35,082 nucleotides of DNA from Thalassolituus sp. (GCA_006212115.1 PDUK01000027.1:1-35082); one strand, 5' to 3'; shown: positions 15,893 to 24,302, numbered from the stretch's first letter. The notes: generated by a model from the letters alone, not told the origin. Translations and numbers: made by a program.

Positions 15893-17194
15893 TTGACCGA
15901 CAACACCGAATACGTACAGTGGTTTCGCCAATCTTCGCCGTATATCAATGCGCACAGAGGCAAAACCTTCGTCATCATGTTCGATGGCGATGCATTACAG
16001 CACCCGAATTTCGACACCCTGGTTCAGGATATTGCCCTGCTAAACAGTCTGGGTGTACGTTTGGTGCTGGTACACGGTGCCCGGCCACAAATTGATGCCG
16101 TTCTGGAGCGACTGGACATCACCAGTCAGTTTCACAACGACCTGCGCATCACAGACGGTGAAGCATTGAGTGCGGTAAAAGCCGCCGTTGGAATGGTGAA
16201 GGCGGATATCGAATCGCGCCTGTCTGTAGGTGTGCCCGGTTCGCCCATGCATGGCGCGCGCATTCGTGTCGTAAGCGGTAACTTTGTGACTGCCAAGCCT
16301 TTGGGTGTGATCAACGGAGTCGACTACCAGCACACCGGTGAAGTCCGCCGGATTGAACATCAGGCAATCTCAAATCTGCTCGACCAACAGAATGTCGTAT
16401 TGCTGTCGTGTTCTGGGTATTCTCCGTCTGGCGAGATGTTTAACCTCGGAGTAGAAGATGTCGCCCGCCACGCGGCCGTGTCATTGCGCGCGGACAAGCT
16501 GGTCGCCTTTGGTGAACAGGATGGCTTAAGCGATGAAGACGGCACCCCGTTGGAGGACTTAACCTGCCGTGAACTGGAGTCACGCTTGACCGGTTTAAGT
16601 GGAAGCCAGCGCTGGCATGCGGATATGGCTCTGCGCTGTGTCCGTCAGGGTGTACCGCGTGTTCATTTACTGAGCTATCAGAGTGACGGTGCGCTGTTGC
16701 AGGAGCTGTTCACACGGGAAGGTAGCGGCACGTTAATCAGTCAGGATGCCTATGATCAATTGCGGGCCGCCAATATTGATGACGTTGCCGGGATTCTGGA
16801 TCTGCTCAAACCTCTCGAGGAAGACGGGATTCTGGTAAGGCGCTCACGCGAGCTGTTAGAAACCGAAATTCACCGGTTTTACGTCATTGAGCGTGACGGT
16901 CTGATCACCGCCTGCGCGGCACTGTATCCGTACTCAGACGACGAAGCAGAACTCGCCTGCGTCGCCGTGCACAGTGACTATCGGGGCAGTAACCGCGGAC
17001 AACGACTGCTAGAACAACTCGAGCAGGAAGCCAGAAAACGTGCCTATAAGCGGTTATTCGTATTAACCACTCGTACCGCACATTGGTTTGTTGAGCACGG
17101 ATTTAAGGCTGGCCAGGTTAGTGAATTACCGCAGGAAAAGCAGAAGCTATATAACTTTCAGCGTAATTCGAAGGTCTTTTTTAAATCTCTCTGA
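15893..17194 (+). CDS. argA: N-acetylglutamate synthase ArgA
   Basis: This 433-residue protein catalyses the first step of arginine synthesis, acetyl-CoA + glutamate to N-acetylglutamate. The N-terminus TEYVQWFRQSSPYINAHRG is characteristic of ArgA. Residues to ~290 form the amino-acid-kinase-like domain, with LVLVHGARPQIDAVL and LLSCSGYSPSGEMFNL, which in the family binds arginine for feedback inhibition. Residues ~293-433 are a GNAT domain with CVAVHSDYRGSNRGQRLLE for acetyl-CoA. The start is TTG, preceded by AGGAAG at a good distance; no in-frame ATG is near. A hairpin at 17221-17242 follows. Confidence 0.95.
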   Translation: MTDNTEYVQWFRQSSPYINAHRGKTFVIMFDGDALQHPNFDTLVQDIALLNSLGVRLVLVHGARPQIDAVLERLDITSQFHNDLRITDGEALSAVKAAVGMVKADIESRLSVGVPGSPMHGARIRVVSGNFVTAKPLGVINGVDYQHTGEVRRIEHQAISNLLDQQNVVLLSCSGYSPSGEMFNLGVEDVARHAAVSLRADKLVAFGEQDGLSDEDGTPLEDLTCRELESRLTGLSGSQRWHADMALRCVRQGVPRVHLLSYQSDGALLQELFTREGSGTLISQDAYDQLRAANIDDVAGILDLLKPLEEDGILVRRSRELLETEIHRFYVIERDGLITACAALYPYSDDEAELACVAVHSDYRGSNRGQRLLEQLEQEARKRAYKRLFVLTTRTAHWFVEHGFKAGQVSELPQEKQKLYNFQRNSKVFFKSL

Positions 17195-17198
17195 ATGC

Positions 17199-17981
17199 TC
17201 ATCCAGAAACAGGAAGCAACGCAGCGCTCAACCGAGCGCTGCACATCTCGTCATTAATCCAACCGGAACAGCCAACTGTACGAAACGCTGAGATATTCGT
17301 ACTTGCCCACCTCATCACTGCCGGATTCCAGGTCACCGCCAGACGATGCGTATCATCCACCAGCACGCCGGCTTCAAGTGAATACATCATATCGATGGAA
17401 GTTTCCGAGATATTGTCGGGCAGCTGCAGATCAAACACGCCATCGCCAAGCAGCAGATCCAGGTAACCCTGAATAGTCTGAACATCCGACGCAGAGAAGT
17501 CGCGGAAATCATCCAGTGTGCTGATACCGACATTGTCCACATCAAAGGTATAACTGGTTCGGGCGGCACCGATACCAAGCCCGGCAAAAAGCTCAAAACG
17601 AGGGAACGGCTGGCTGAAAATAAAATTCACGCTGACGGTCTGACGACTGACGCTATCCAGATAAGCACAACCGATTGCGACTTCGTCATCACCGAATGTC
17701 AGCTGATCGACGGCCTCCTGATCCAGACACTGGCCACTGAATTCACGTTCCTTCTTACCCAGCGTCGCGCCTTCTACTTCGATAGTGAAGCGGTCGGTGA
17801 AATCGAGACCAAAACGTCCTTCGAAATTAAAAATGGGGTATTCGGCGTCCGATTCCTGTTCAGTCAAAACGCCATAATCAATGCCGAACCCGAGATATTG
17901 GCTGGCGTGTGCGGTCGCGGAGATCAACGACATTCCGGCGAATGTGGCGGCAATAACGCCGCTGTACATGTATTTTTTCAT
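17199..17981 (-). CDS. Outer-membrane beta-barrel protein with probable C-terminal frameshift
   Basis: The start ATG at 17981 gives MKKYMYSGVIAATFAGMSLI...AHA, a signal peptide; the upstream TTG at 18020 is unlikely. The mature part has barrel-like strands (QYLGFGIDYGVL, FNFEGRFGLDFTDRFTIEVE, RFELFAGLGIGAARTSY) and two Cys in a probable extracellular loop (CLDQEA...GCAY). As read, the end (after HRLAVTW, residue 218) is un-barrel-like. One frame over, the DNA encodes ESGSDEVG then KYEYLSVSYSWLFRLD and a stop at 17254. That is a proper terminal beta-hairpin of an outer-membrane protein. One missing G near 17328-17330 (TGGGAA read as TGGAA) would explain it. The restored protein would be 242 residues. 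Function unknown. Confidence 0.75.
   Translation of the reverse strand: MKKYMYSGVIAATFAGMSLISATAHASQYLGFGIDYGVLTEQESDAEYPIFNFEGRFGLDFTDRFTIEVEGATLGKKEREFSGQCLDQEAVDQLTFGDDEVAIGCAYLDSVSRQTVSVNFIFSQPFPRFELFAGLGIGAARTSYTFDVDNVGISTLDDFRDFSASDVQTIQGYLDLLLGDGVFDLQLPDNISETSIDMMYSLEAGVLVDDTHRLAVTWNPAVMRWASTNISAFRTVGCSGWINDEMCSARLSAALLPVSG
17221..17242. terminator. Convergent hairpin between argA and the barrel gene
   Basis: This perfect 9-bp stem GCAGCGCTC/GAGCGCTGC has an AACC loop, 27 bases after the argA stop. It has no T-run of note on either side. It falls inside the last codons of the opposite gene as read, but outside that gene if its frameshift is repaired (stop at 17254). Confidence 0.7.
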
Positions 17982-18071
17982 TATTGTTATAAGTATTAGT
18001 ATCGTGAGATTGGATAACAATGGCGCGAATCGCCCAAAGGGTCAACTCAGCGGCAAGTAAAGAAGGCCAGC

Positions 18072-18338
18072 TTACTGACTGCGCTTCTTAACGAAAAACA
18101 CGTCAACGATCACGCCGGCGATCACCATACCCAAAAGGTATTTACCGGAGAGCTCCGCGGCGATAACCGGCGAGCCGAGCGCGGAATGCAGCATCGGCAC
18201 CATCATCAGACCGATGAAGATGCCACCAATGCGGAATACCGAAGCAGACCCCGAGTTATCCACCTTGCGTGCCATCAAGACACCCGCATACATAATTACA
18301 AAGCCCAGGAACGATACTGCGAAAGCTGTCAGGTTCAC
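18072..18338 (-). CDS. Small inner-membrane protein, unknown
   Basis: This 88-residue hydrophobic protein has about three membrane segments (4-22, 38-55, 66-82), a short basic/polar loop ARKVDNSGSASVFR after the first, and a basic end KKRSQ. I do not recognise a family. It lies upstream of the beta-barrel gene on the same strand, about 90 bases apart, but nothing shows a shared role. Coding is supported by the clean membrane pattern and the basic residues at membrane edges. Confidence 0.6.
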   Translation of the reverse strand: MNLTAFAVSFLGFVIMYAGVLMARKVDNSGSASVFRIGGIFIGLMMVPMLHSALGSPVIAAELSGKYLLGMVIAGVIVDVFFVKKRSQ

Positions 18339-18714
18339 TCGGGTATCCTCTAAGGTATCGGAAAACCAGCCCAGTATACCCCAACCTCGTCACATTCAGT
18401 GCCATCAATGGCAGCTGATCCTGAGTACTTCCCGCCATATATTCCGCCCAGCGATACCATAACCCTACGACCTGACCGCAGTCTGATGAAATAAAAATGG
18501 GCTTTGAGTTGCAGGCTTGGAAAGATCACCGCACATAGACAGAAAAGCCCCAGCTATTAGGTATAGCCAGCGTTGTCCTGTATGGCAAAGTGCATATCTC
18601 GCTATTCACCATCAGCTAAAAGTAGCTTGGGACAGCCTGCTGCCCGGGGGCCACTTGCTATCCCTACGGGGCTGCGATAGCTTCTGTCGCTAAATAACAT
18701 AATGCGGACTCACC
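18339..18714. other. Intergenic region upstream of the BASS transporter
   Basis: This 376-base gap contains a GC-rich stretch with CCCGGGGGCC (18643-18652). It also has a 7-bp hairpin GCGATAG-ctt-CTGTCGC (18674-18690, one G-T pair) ending 24 bases before the transporter ATG. That hairpin could lie in the mRNA leader. No known riboswitch fold or small gene was recognised. Confidence 0.4.
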
Positions 18715-19581
18715 ATGTACGAGATACTGACGCAAGCAGCCTTACCTATATCCCTGATTCTGATCATGACAGGCGTAGGAATGGGGCTCAGACCCGCCGA
18801 CTTTACCCGAGTCGTTGCCCAACCAAAGGCGTTCTTGATTGGCGCTATTTGCCAAATGTTACTGCTGCCAGCGATTGCTGTTGGCATCATTGCGCTCACC
18901 GGGCTGACAGGCCCCCTCGCTATTGGCCTCTTCATTCTCGCCCTCTGTCCGGGTGGCGTGACGACCAACCTCTACACATTGCTGGCCAGAGGTGATGTCG
19001 GATTATCGGTATCTCTGACCGCCGTCATTGGGTTTATCACCCCCTTTACCATTCCTATTCTGGGCACCTGGGCGATCGGGTATTACGGAAGTGGCGAACA
19101 GAGTTTTGAGCTGCCGCTGGCAAAAACCTGGATCACCCTGATTGTGGTTACCGTTATCCCAGTGGTTGTGGGCATGTCGATCCGTCACTTTGCGGCGCAA
19201 TTCGCAACCCGAATGGAACCTTGGGTATCGCGCTTCTCGGTCGCCGTGCTGGCGCTGTTGATCGTCATGATCTGTATTAATCTGGGAGACAAGCTGATCG
19301 ACTTTGCGATCGCCTCGGGCCCTGCTGCCCTAGCACTTAACCTGGTCACCATGGCCGCGGGTTATCTGATTGGTAATGCACTGCTGCATCATAAAGACCA
19401 GGCGCGCACCATTTGCTTAGAGGTTGGCCTACAGAACGGTACCCTGGCCTTGATGATTGTCACCACTCTGCTTGGCAGTACTGAAATGGCCGTCGCACCG
19501 TCTGTTTACAGCCTGATTATGTTTGTTACCGCCACGCTGTTCACGCTCTGGATTCGAAATCGCCCGATGACCAGCAGCTAA
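18715..19581 (+). CDS. Bile acid:sodium symporter (BASS) family transporter
   Basis: This 288-residue inner-membrane protein has about nine to ten hydrophobic segments covering nearly the full length, normal for the family. Signature motifs are ALCPGGVTTNLYTLLARGD (the first discontinuous-helix/sodium-site region) and EVGLQNGTLALMI (the second). The family couples sodium entry to uptake of organic anions; bacterial members move various carboxylates or sulfonates. The substrate is not predictable here. It is a single gene with a hairpin after its stop (19589-19620). Confidence 0.92.
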   Translation: MYEILTQAALPISLILIMTGVGMGLRPADFTRVVAQPKAFLIGAICQMLLLPAIAVGIIALTGLTGPLAIGLFILALCPGGVTTNLYTLLARGDVGLSVSLTAVIGFITPFTIPILGTWAIGYYGSGEQSFELPLAKTWITLIVVTVIPVVVGMSIRHFAAQFATRMEPWVSRFSVAVLALLIVMICINLGDKLIDFAIASGPAALALNLVTMAAGYLIGNALLHHKDQARTICLEVGLQNGTLALMIVTTLLGSTEMAVAPSVYSLIMFVTATLFTLWIRNRPMTSS

Positions 19582-19588
19582 TACCCTG

Positions 19589-19620
19589 AACGTCACTCGT
19601 GCCAATGCGCGGGTGACGTT
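19589..19620 (+). terminator. Hairpin after the BASS gene
   Basis: AACGTCAC/GTGACGTT arms (19589-19596, 19613-19620) enclose a 16-base loop. It lies 8 bases after the stop and has no T-run behind it, so terminator activity is uncertain. Confidence 0.5.
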
Positions 19621-19667
19621 GTGGTGTAAGATGGCGGCTTTTACAGCCACTGCCACAAGGGTGTTCT

Positions 19668-20183
19668 ATGCTTGGCCAGATTATTAAATCCATTATCAAA
19701 CGCAACGAGCCCGCGATTATTCCCGCTCAAGGCACCTCCGTTTTGCGTCAGCGCGTCTGGCCTCATCAGATTGATTTCAATCTGCACATGAACAACGCCA
19801 AGTACCTCAACGTAATGGAAGCGGCCCGCTGGACGCTGTTTCGCCACAACGGCTGGTTCAAGCATCTGTTCGATAAGCGCATCAACCTCGTTGTTGCCTC
19901 TCTTGAGATCACCTTTATCCGCGAACTGAATCTGTTTACCGGCTATGAAATTCACACCAAGCTCACTTCGTGGGATGAAAAGTACATCTACTTTGAGCAT
20001 CGCCTGATGGTCAAAGGCAAGCTTTATGGGCACGCACTCGTGAAAATGGCAGGCGTACGTAAAGGCAAGCGCGCTCTTACTCCTGAAATCTGTGAAGCAG
20101 TTGGTGTTGATTTCAATCAGGCTGAAATAAAAGACGCCATCACTCGCTGGAGCGAAATGACTCAGGCGAAGCGCGAACTCTGA
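19668..20183 (+). CDS. Acyl-CoA thioesterase-like hot-dog fold protein
   Basis: This 171-residue protein belongs to the 4HBT/THEM6-like group. The conserved opening WPHQIDFNLHMNNAKYLNVME (from about residue 31) contains the Asp and the HMNN turn typical of hot-dog thioesterases. EAARW, VVASLEITFIRELNLF and SWDEKYIYFEHRLM follow as in the family. It would hydrolyse acyl-CoA thioesters in the cytosol; the chain-length preference is unknown. The ATG is preceded by AAGGGTG. It stands alone, with 84 bases to the upstream BASS gene and 212 bases to the next gene. Confidence 0.85.
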   Translation: MLGQIIKSIIKRNEPAIIPAQGTSVLRQRVWPHQIDFNLHMNNAKYLNVMEAARWTLFRHNGWFKHLFDKRINLVVASLEITFIRELNLFTGYEIHTKLTSWDEKYIYFEHRLMVKGKLYGHALVKMAGVRKGKRALTPEICEAVGVDFNQAEIKDAITRWSEMTQAKREL

Positions 20184-20241
20184 TCCCAGCCCCCGCGCTG
20201 TCCCCCGACCTCACAGTCTTTGAAGTCGCGCCTGTTTCTAA

Positions 20242-20283
20242 GGTTCTGACTGTGGGGTGCTGACTGTGAGGTGCTGACTGTGG
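20242..20283. repeat. 14-bp tandem repeat, three copies
   Basis: Three adjoining copies of GGTGCTGACTGTGG lie at 20242-20255, 20256-20269 and 20270-20283, with one or two substitutions between copies. CCTCACAGTC at 20209-20218 is the exact inverse of GACTGTGAGG at 20262-20271, so the block can also fold. It lies between the thioesterase gene and a Fur-box-like site. Confidence 0.85.
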
Positions 20284-20363
20284 GGCTCTTATCCACCTGG
20301 CCTACCTCCCACCCCATTCGATTCTCATAGCGAGCTTGCAGCCCCTTGTCTTGATGTTTTAAT

Positions 20364-20382
20364 ATCAATAATTATCATTTAC
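20364..20382. promoter_or_regulatory. Putative Fur box
   Basis: ATCAATAATTATCATTTAC matches the 19-bp Fur consensus GATAATGATAATCATTATC at 12 positions, including the central AT and TCATT core. It ends 13 bases before the ATG of the next gene, so bound repressor would block expression. AT-rich chance matches are possible. Confidence 0.45.
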
Positions 20383-20395
20383 ATTAAGGCAAGAT

Positions 20396-20602
20396 ATGAC
20401 CATCCACGCATACGCCAGCGACTTTCAAACCATCGCTGAACATATCCCCACAGAACTTTTATCCATTTTTGCCGGTGCCGTTCGCGCTGGGTACTGGCCT
20501 GATGGACGTACCGTCTCGGGGGAGCAACGTAAAATCTGCCTCGAAGTGTTATTCCTGCGTGATCAAAGACCCAGCGGACATCTCCCCAAGCAACTGAATT
20601 AA
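20396..20602 (+). CDS. DUF1315/YeaC-like small protein
   Basis: This 68-residue protein contains AGAVRAGYWPDGRTVSGEQR then KICLEVLF, which matches the core of the DUF1315 (YeaC) family, where the pattern is AVE.GKWPDG..LT.EQRE.C.QAVI. Family members are usually somewhat longer (about 85-95 residues); the C-terminal tail is shortened here. No function is established for the family. AAGG lies 6 bases before the ATG. A possible Fur box lies just upstream and the next gene begins 21 bases after the stop, so the two are likely co-transcribed. Confidence 0.75.
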   Translation: MTIHAYASDFQTIAEHIPTELLSIFAGAVRAGYWPDGRTVSGEQRKICLEVLFLRDQRPSGHLPKQLN

Positions 20603-20623
20603 GTACCACGGAACAGGTTAACC

Positions 20624-20995
20624 ATGAGCAGCGCACATCACAGCAAACGCATCCTTATGCATGACGAATTCCGAAAACAATACGATAACGCCAATACCCG
20701 AGTCACTTTGAGCGTTATCTTGCTTGCCAGTCGGACATCAGGCCCGGAGGAAGTGTCTGAATTTGTCGACGCGACAATGGAGTTAGCAAAAGTGTGCGAG
20801 TCTCCCTGTTCAAAACATCAACCACTGGAGGTCCTTTTCTGGTTACGGCAAAAGCTTCAACGAGAATGCAGAAAGCCGTGCCGAAGTGCCTGCTTCCGAT
20901 CTTATTGCCAGCAACACATTAGTCATGCAGGCGATAAAACTCAGGATATGTGTGATCGTATCGGTAACGGCAATATCATCGCGTTACTGCACTGA
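20624..20995 (+). CDS. Cysteine-rich hypothetical protein
   Basis: This 123-residue protein is of no recognised family. It has seven cysteines in an ordered pattern: C58-x3-C62, then C82-x3-C86-x3-C90-x4-C95, and C110. The region between is helical and basic (LEVLFWLRQKLQRE). CX3C spacing on helices suggests a metal or Fe-S site or disulfides. There is no signal peptide, so a cytosolic metal-binding role is more likely than an oxidised fold. It follows the DUF1315-like gene after 21 bases, with AGG before the ATG, and shares its putative Fur-controlled promoter. Confidence 0.6.
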   Translation: MSSAHHSKRILMHDEFRKQYDNANTRVTLSVILLASRTSGPEEVSEFVDATMELAKVCESPCSKHQPLEVLFWLRQKLQRECRKPCRSACFRSYCQQHISHAGDKTQDMCDRIGNGNIIALLH

Positions 20996-21125
20996 CTAAA
21001 GAGGCAAAAATCAAGAATGGACCATCTGCGAACGTTCTTTGTACTCAGTTTTTCACATCAAAATGAATACGCATCGATACCGCTAAATATCAATAAAAGT
21101 TACTACCGAGTGTCGGTGTGATACA

Positions 21126-21151
21126 CCCTGCAAGCGAAGCAGCTTGCAGGG
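21126..21151 (-). terminator. Hairpin after folA
   Basis: A perfect 10-bp stem CCCTGCAAGC/GCTTGCAGGG (21126-21135, 21142-21151) with a 6-base loop lies 10 bases after the folA stop on the minus strand. No T-run follows, but the stem is strong. Confidence 0.65.
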
Positions 21152-21160
21152 CGGAAAAGA

Positions 21161-21670
21161 TTACTCGGGGAGAGCGTCATAAACGACGAAACTGTAATCG
21201 TAAGGGTTGCTGCCTTCGGCGCTGTAGTCTTCGCGACCAACCTCCAACCAGCGCTGCTTATCGTAGTCAGGGAAGAACGCATCCCCTTCAACATCAGCAT
21301 GCACTTCGGTGAGATAGAGGCGATCTGCATCTTCAAGCGCAAGTGCGTAGATCTCTGCACCACCCATGATCATGGCCTCATCCTGACCGTCGATCAGGCA
21401 CACGCTTTCTGCCAGTGACCGCGCTTCGGCGACCGACCCCACAACCTTCACACCCTCTGGTTGGTAATCTGACTGGCGGGTAATCACGATATTCGTCCGG
21501 CCCGGTAAAGGACGACCAATGCTTTCGTAGGTTTTGCGCCCCATAATAACGGGCTTGCCCATAGTGGTTTTCTTGAAGTACTTCAGATCATTGGGTAAGT
21601 GCCACGGCAAGGCATTATCGCGGCCGATCACGCCGTTCTGGGCAACGGCGACTATCATTGAAAGTTTCAC
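21161..21670 (-). CDS. folA: Dihydrofolate reductase
   Basis: This 169-residue enzyme reduces dihydrofolate to tetrahydrofolate with NADPH, serving ThyA encoded nearby. MIVAVAQNGVIGRDNALPWH then LPNDLKYF carries the catalytic Asp28. MGRKTYESIGRPLPGRTNIV is the NADPH and folate region, and MIMGGAEIYALAL the glycine-rich nucleotide motif. Length is normal. The start is GTG at 21670 with AGGAAG 7-8 bases upstream. A hairpin follows the stop. The order near thyA-lgt resembles Pseudomonas. Confidence 0.96.
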   Translation of the reverse strand: MKLSMIVAVAQNGVIGRDNALPWHLPNDLKYFKKTTMGKPVIMGRKTYESIGRPLPGRTNIVITRQSDYQPEGVKVVGSVAEARSLAESVCLIDGQDEAMIMGGAEIYALALEDADRLYLTEVHADVEGDAFFPDYDKQRWLEVGREDYSAEGSNPYDYSFVVYDALPE

Positions 21671-21737
21671 GTCTGCTTCCTGAGTCAGGGTGGTGATGCA
21701 TGATACCGCCCTGCTCAGAGCTTGTCAGGCGCTTGAA

Positions 21738-23408
21738 TCAGGCACAGCGGCTGAGTACAGCTGGCATTTTTTCTGCTCCCAATGGTGCTGAAAACAGACT
21801 CCCCTGAAACTCATCACACCCCAGCTCAGACAATACCGCCTGAGCACCCGCCTGCTCGACCCCTTCGGCGATCACCTTCAGTTTAAGACTGTGCGCGAGG
21901 TGAATAATCGACCCCGCGATGGCTTTGTCGCTGTCGTCCGTACCGACGGAGCGGGTGAAATCATGATCAATTTTCAAATAATCCACCGGCAGGGTTTTCA
22001 GATCCGACAGAGACGAGTAACCGGTCCCGAAATCATCGATGGCAATCGCAATATTCTCGAATCGCAGGCGAGCCAGTGCATCGGCAGTATGCTCACTGCC
22101 CTCCATCAGCATGGTCTCTGTGATCTCTAATGTCAGGTGACGCCCAGCCAGCCCAACCTCATCAAGGGTATTCAATACCTGATCTGCCAGATCAGGCTGA
22201 TGAAACTGACGTGCAGATAGGTTCACCGACACACGGGCAGAATCCGGCATCAATCCCGATTCCAACCAGTCGCGAAACTGCTGACAAGAGGCCTTCAGAG
22301 CCCACAGCCCGAACGTCTCAATCAAGCCTGTGCTTTCCAGCAAAGGAATGAATTGCGCAGGAGGAACCTGACCAAAAACAGGGTGATCCCAGCGCATAAA
22401 GGCCTCCACGCCGTACAGTGTCCGCCCATCCATGCTCACCTGAGGTTGATACGCCATGGTGATCTGATGGTGCTCGAGTGCATGGTAAATCGCCTTCTCC
22501 AGACCACTGCGAATACGGTCTTCTGCACTGCGGGCGTTGTAGATCATGTAATTATTGCCGCCCACCTGACGTGCGCCCGCCAGGGCATTTTCAGCATGCA
22601 ACATTAAGGTATTGGCGTCGAAGTCAGACTCGCCTGCCAGCCCGGCTCCAACACAACCGGTTAAGGTGATGCTTTCGCCGTTGTACGTCATAGGTCGACG
22701 TAACTGACTCGCCAGCTTGTCACACACCTGAGAGAGATTTCGTGTCTGGCGTAGGTTCTGAGCAATCAAAGCAAACGTATTTGGCCCTATGCGCGCCAAC
22801 GTATCCGAGTTACGGGTGACGTTACGAAGCCTGTTGGCCATGGTTTCAATCGCAGCATCGTGCAGGCTGTGCTCGTAGGCTTCGTCCGGATGGGATACAC
22901 GACTGACATCAAGAATCACCAGCCCCATAGGATGCTTGCTGCGCTTATGGGACGCCAAGGCATGCTCAAGCCGGTCCTGAAATAACACCCGGTTGGGAAG
23001 ATCTGTCAGAGCGTCGTAGTGGCGTGCGGTCTGCATCGCTCGCTCCCGGGACTTGCGGGTTGCCGCCTTCCTGATTGCCGGAATCAGATCTGTGACCTGC
23101 ACAACAATCTCCTGTACGCCCGAGGCTAACAAACGCTCCATGCGCATATCAGGGAAATTCAGCATCACCACAACCGGTGCATCGGGCACCGCCTGTGCGA
23201 GATAATCCAGTCGACGCAGCAACGCCTCAGAGTATGTTGAAGAGTGAATAACAACCACGCCTTCGCCATTACTCCAACTTTCGGCAACAGCCTGACTGTT
23301 CTCACACAGGTAAACACGCACTGCTGAGGGTAGGTCAGGGGTCATACCATCCAGCGAGTGCCAGAGGACTAAAGGTGTTTCAAATGAGAGTGTATTGACC
23401 AGTGACAT
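21738..23408 (-). CDS. Cyclic-di-GMP phosphodiesterase with degenerate GGDEF and intact EAL
   Basis: The protein has 556 residues. Residues 1-115 resemble a receiver fold (VVVIHSSTYS, PVVVMLNFPD) without an obvious phospho-acceptor arrangement. A GGDEF domain starts at HYDALTDLPNRVLFQDRL (130-147), but the active site reads RIGPNTF (206-212) in place of RxGGDEF, so no cyclase activity is expected. The EAL domain (~300-550) keeps Glu335 (VEAFMRW), Asn396 (NLSARQF), Glu428 (LEITE), DDFG (458-461), Lys479 (LKID), Glu515 (AEGVE) and Gln535. It is therefore probably an active phosphodiesterase lowering c-di-GMP. AGGAGG lies just before the ATG. Confidence 0.92.
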   Translation of the reverse strand: MSLVNTLSFETPLVLWHSLDGMTPDLPSAVRVYLCENSQAVAESWSNGEGVVVIHSSTYSEALLRRLDYLAQAVPDAPVVVMLNFPDMRMERLLASGVQEIVVQVTDLIPAIRKAATRKSRERAMQTARHYDALTDLPNRVLFQDRLEHALASHKRSKHPMGLVILDVSRVSHPDEAYEHSLHDAAIETMANRLRNVTRNSDTLARIGPNTFALIAQNLRQTRNLSQVCDKLASQLRRPMTYNGESITLTGCVGAGLAGESDFDANTLMLHAENALAGARQVGGNNYMIYNARSAEDRIRSGLEKAIYHALEHHQITMAYQPQVSMDGRTLYGVEAFMRWDHPVFGQVPPAQFIPLLESTGLIETFGLWALKASCQQFRDWLESGLMPDSARVSVNLSARQFHQPDLADQVLNTLDEVGLAGRHLTLEITETMLMEGSEHTADALARLRFENIAIAIDDFGTGYSSLSDLKTLPVDYLKIDHDFTRSVGTDDSDKAIAGSIIHLAHSLKLKVIAEGVEQAGAQAVLSELGCDEFQGSLFSAPLGAEKMPAVLSRCA

Positions 23409-23449
23409 GGAGTACCTCCTTATGACTCATGGGTTGAGTGTAGAAGGCT

Positions 23450-23467
23450 CCCCGGCTTTCACCGGGG
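23450..23467. terminator. Hairpin between thyA and the EAL gene
   Basis: CCCCGG-ctttca-CCGGGG at 23450-23467 lies 41 bases downstream of thyA on the minus strand and 42 bases before the EAL gene. No T-run follows it, so it may be a weak terminator or an mRNA 3' stabiliser. Confidence 0.5.
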
Positions 23468-23507
23468 TAGTCACAAAAAGTCAGGTGTCAGGATTGTGTC
23501 AATGTGG

Positions 23508-24302
23508 TCAGATGGCGACAGGGGCCTTAATGTGCGGATGAGATTCGTACCCCTCAATCACAAAATCTTCGAATTTATAGTCGAAGATGCTCTCTGGCTT
23601 ACGTTTAATAACCAGCTCAGGAAGAGGCAGAGGCTCACGCGTCAGCTGCAGGTCGGTTTGCTCAAGGTGGTTGGCGTACAAATGTACGTCGCCCCCGGTC
23701 CAGACAAAATCGCCGACCTCAAGATCACACTGCTGCGCCATCATATGAACCAACAGCGCGTAACTGGCGATGTTAAACGGCACACCAAGAAAGATATCGG
23801 CACTGCGCTGATATAGCTGGCAGGACAATTTGCCATCGGCCACATAGAACTGGAAAAACGCATGACACGGCGGCAGCGCCATGTTTTCGATTTCTCCCAC
23901 GTTCCAGGCACTGACGATCAGGCGGCGTGAATCCGGGTTGTTCTTAATCTGCTCAACAATTTGCGTAATCTGATCAATATGACGCCCACCCGCTGCTGGC
24001 CAACTGCGCCACTGCGAACCGTACACCGGACCCAGGTTACCGTCCTCATCGGCCCACTCGTCCCAGATGGAAACGCCATTTTCTTTCAGGTAGCGGATAT
24101 TGGTGTCGCCACTCAGAAACCAGAGAAGCTCGTGAATAATAGAGCGCAGGTGAAGCTTTTTAGTCGTCACCAGAGGGAAGCCTTCGCTCAGGTCGAATCG
24201 CATCTGATAACCGAAGCAGCTGTATGTGCCCGTACCGGTACGATCTTCTTTGAAAACACCGTGCTCACGAACATGACGCATCAGATCAAGGTATTGTTTC
24301 AT
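23508..24302 (-). CDS. thyA: Thymidylate synthase
   Basis: This 264-residue protein has the same length and numbering as E. coli ThyA. It methylates dUMP to dTMP using methylene-tetrahydrofolate. [18 protein letters not shown], the nucleophile Cys146 in [32 protein letters not shown] and [11 protein letters not shown] are all present. Its ATG overlaps the lgt stop by four bases (ATGA), the familiar lgt-thyA coupling. Dihydrofolate made here is recycled by the nearby FolA. Confidence 0.97.
   Translation of the reverse strand: MKQYLDLMRHVREHGVFKEDRTGTGTYSCFGYQMRFDLSEGFPLVTTKKLHLRSIIHELLWFLSGDTNIRYLKENGVSIWDEWADEDGNLGPVYGSQWRSWPAAGGRHIDQITQIVEQIKNNPDSRRLIVSAWNVGEIENMALPPCHAFFQFYVADGKLSCQLYQRSADIFLGVPFNIASYALLVHMMAQQCDLEVGDFVWTGGDVHLYANHLEQTDLQLTREPLPLPELVIKRKPESIFDYKFEDFVIEGYESHPHIKAPVAI

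Noticed and set aside
20242-20283. CRISPR-like array
   Set aside because: The 14-bp units are directly adjacent with no spacers and there are no cas genes.
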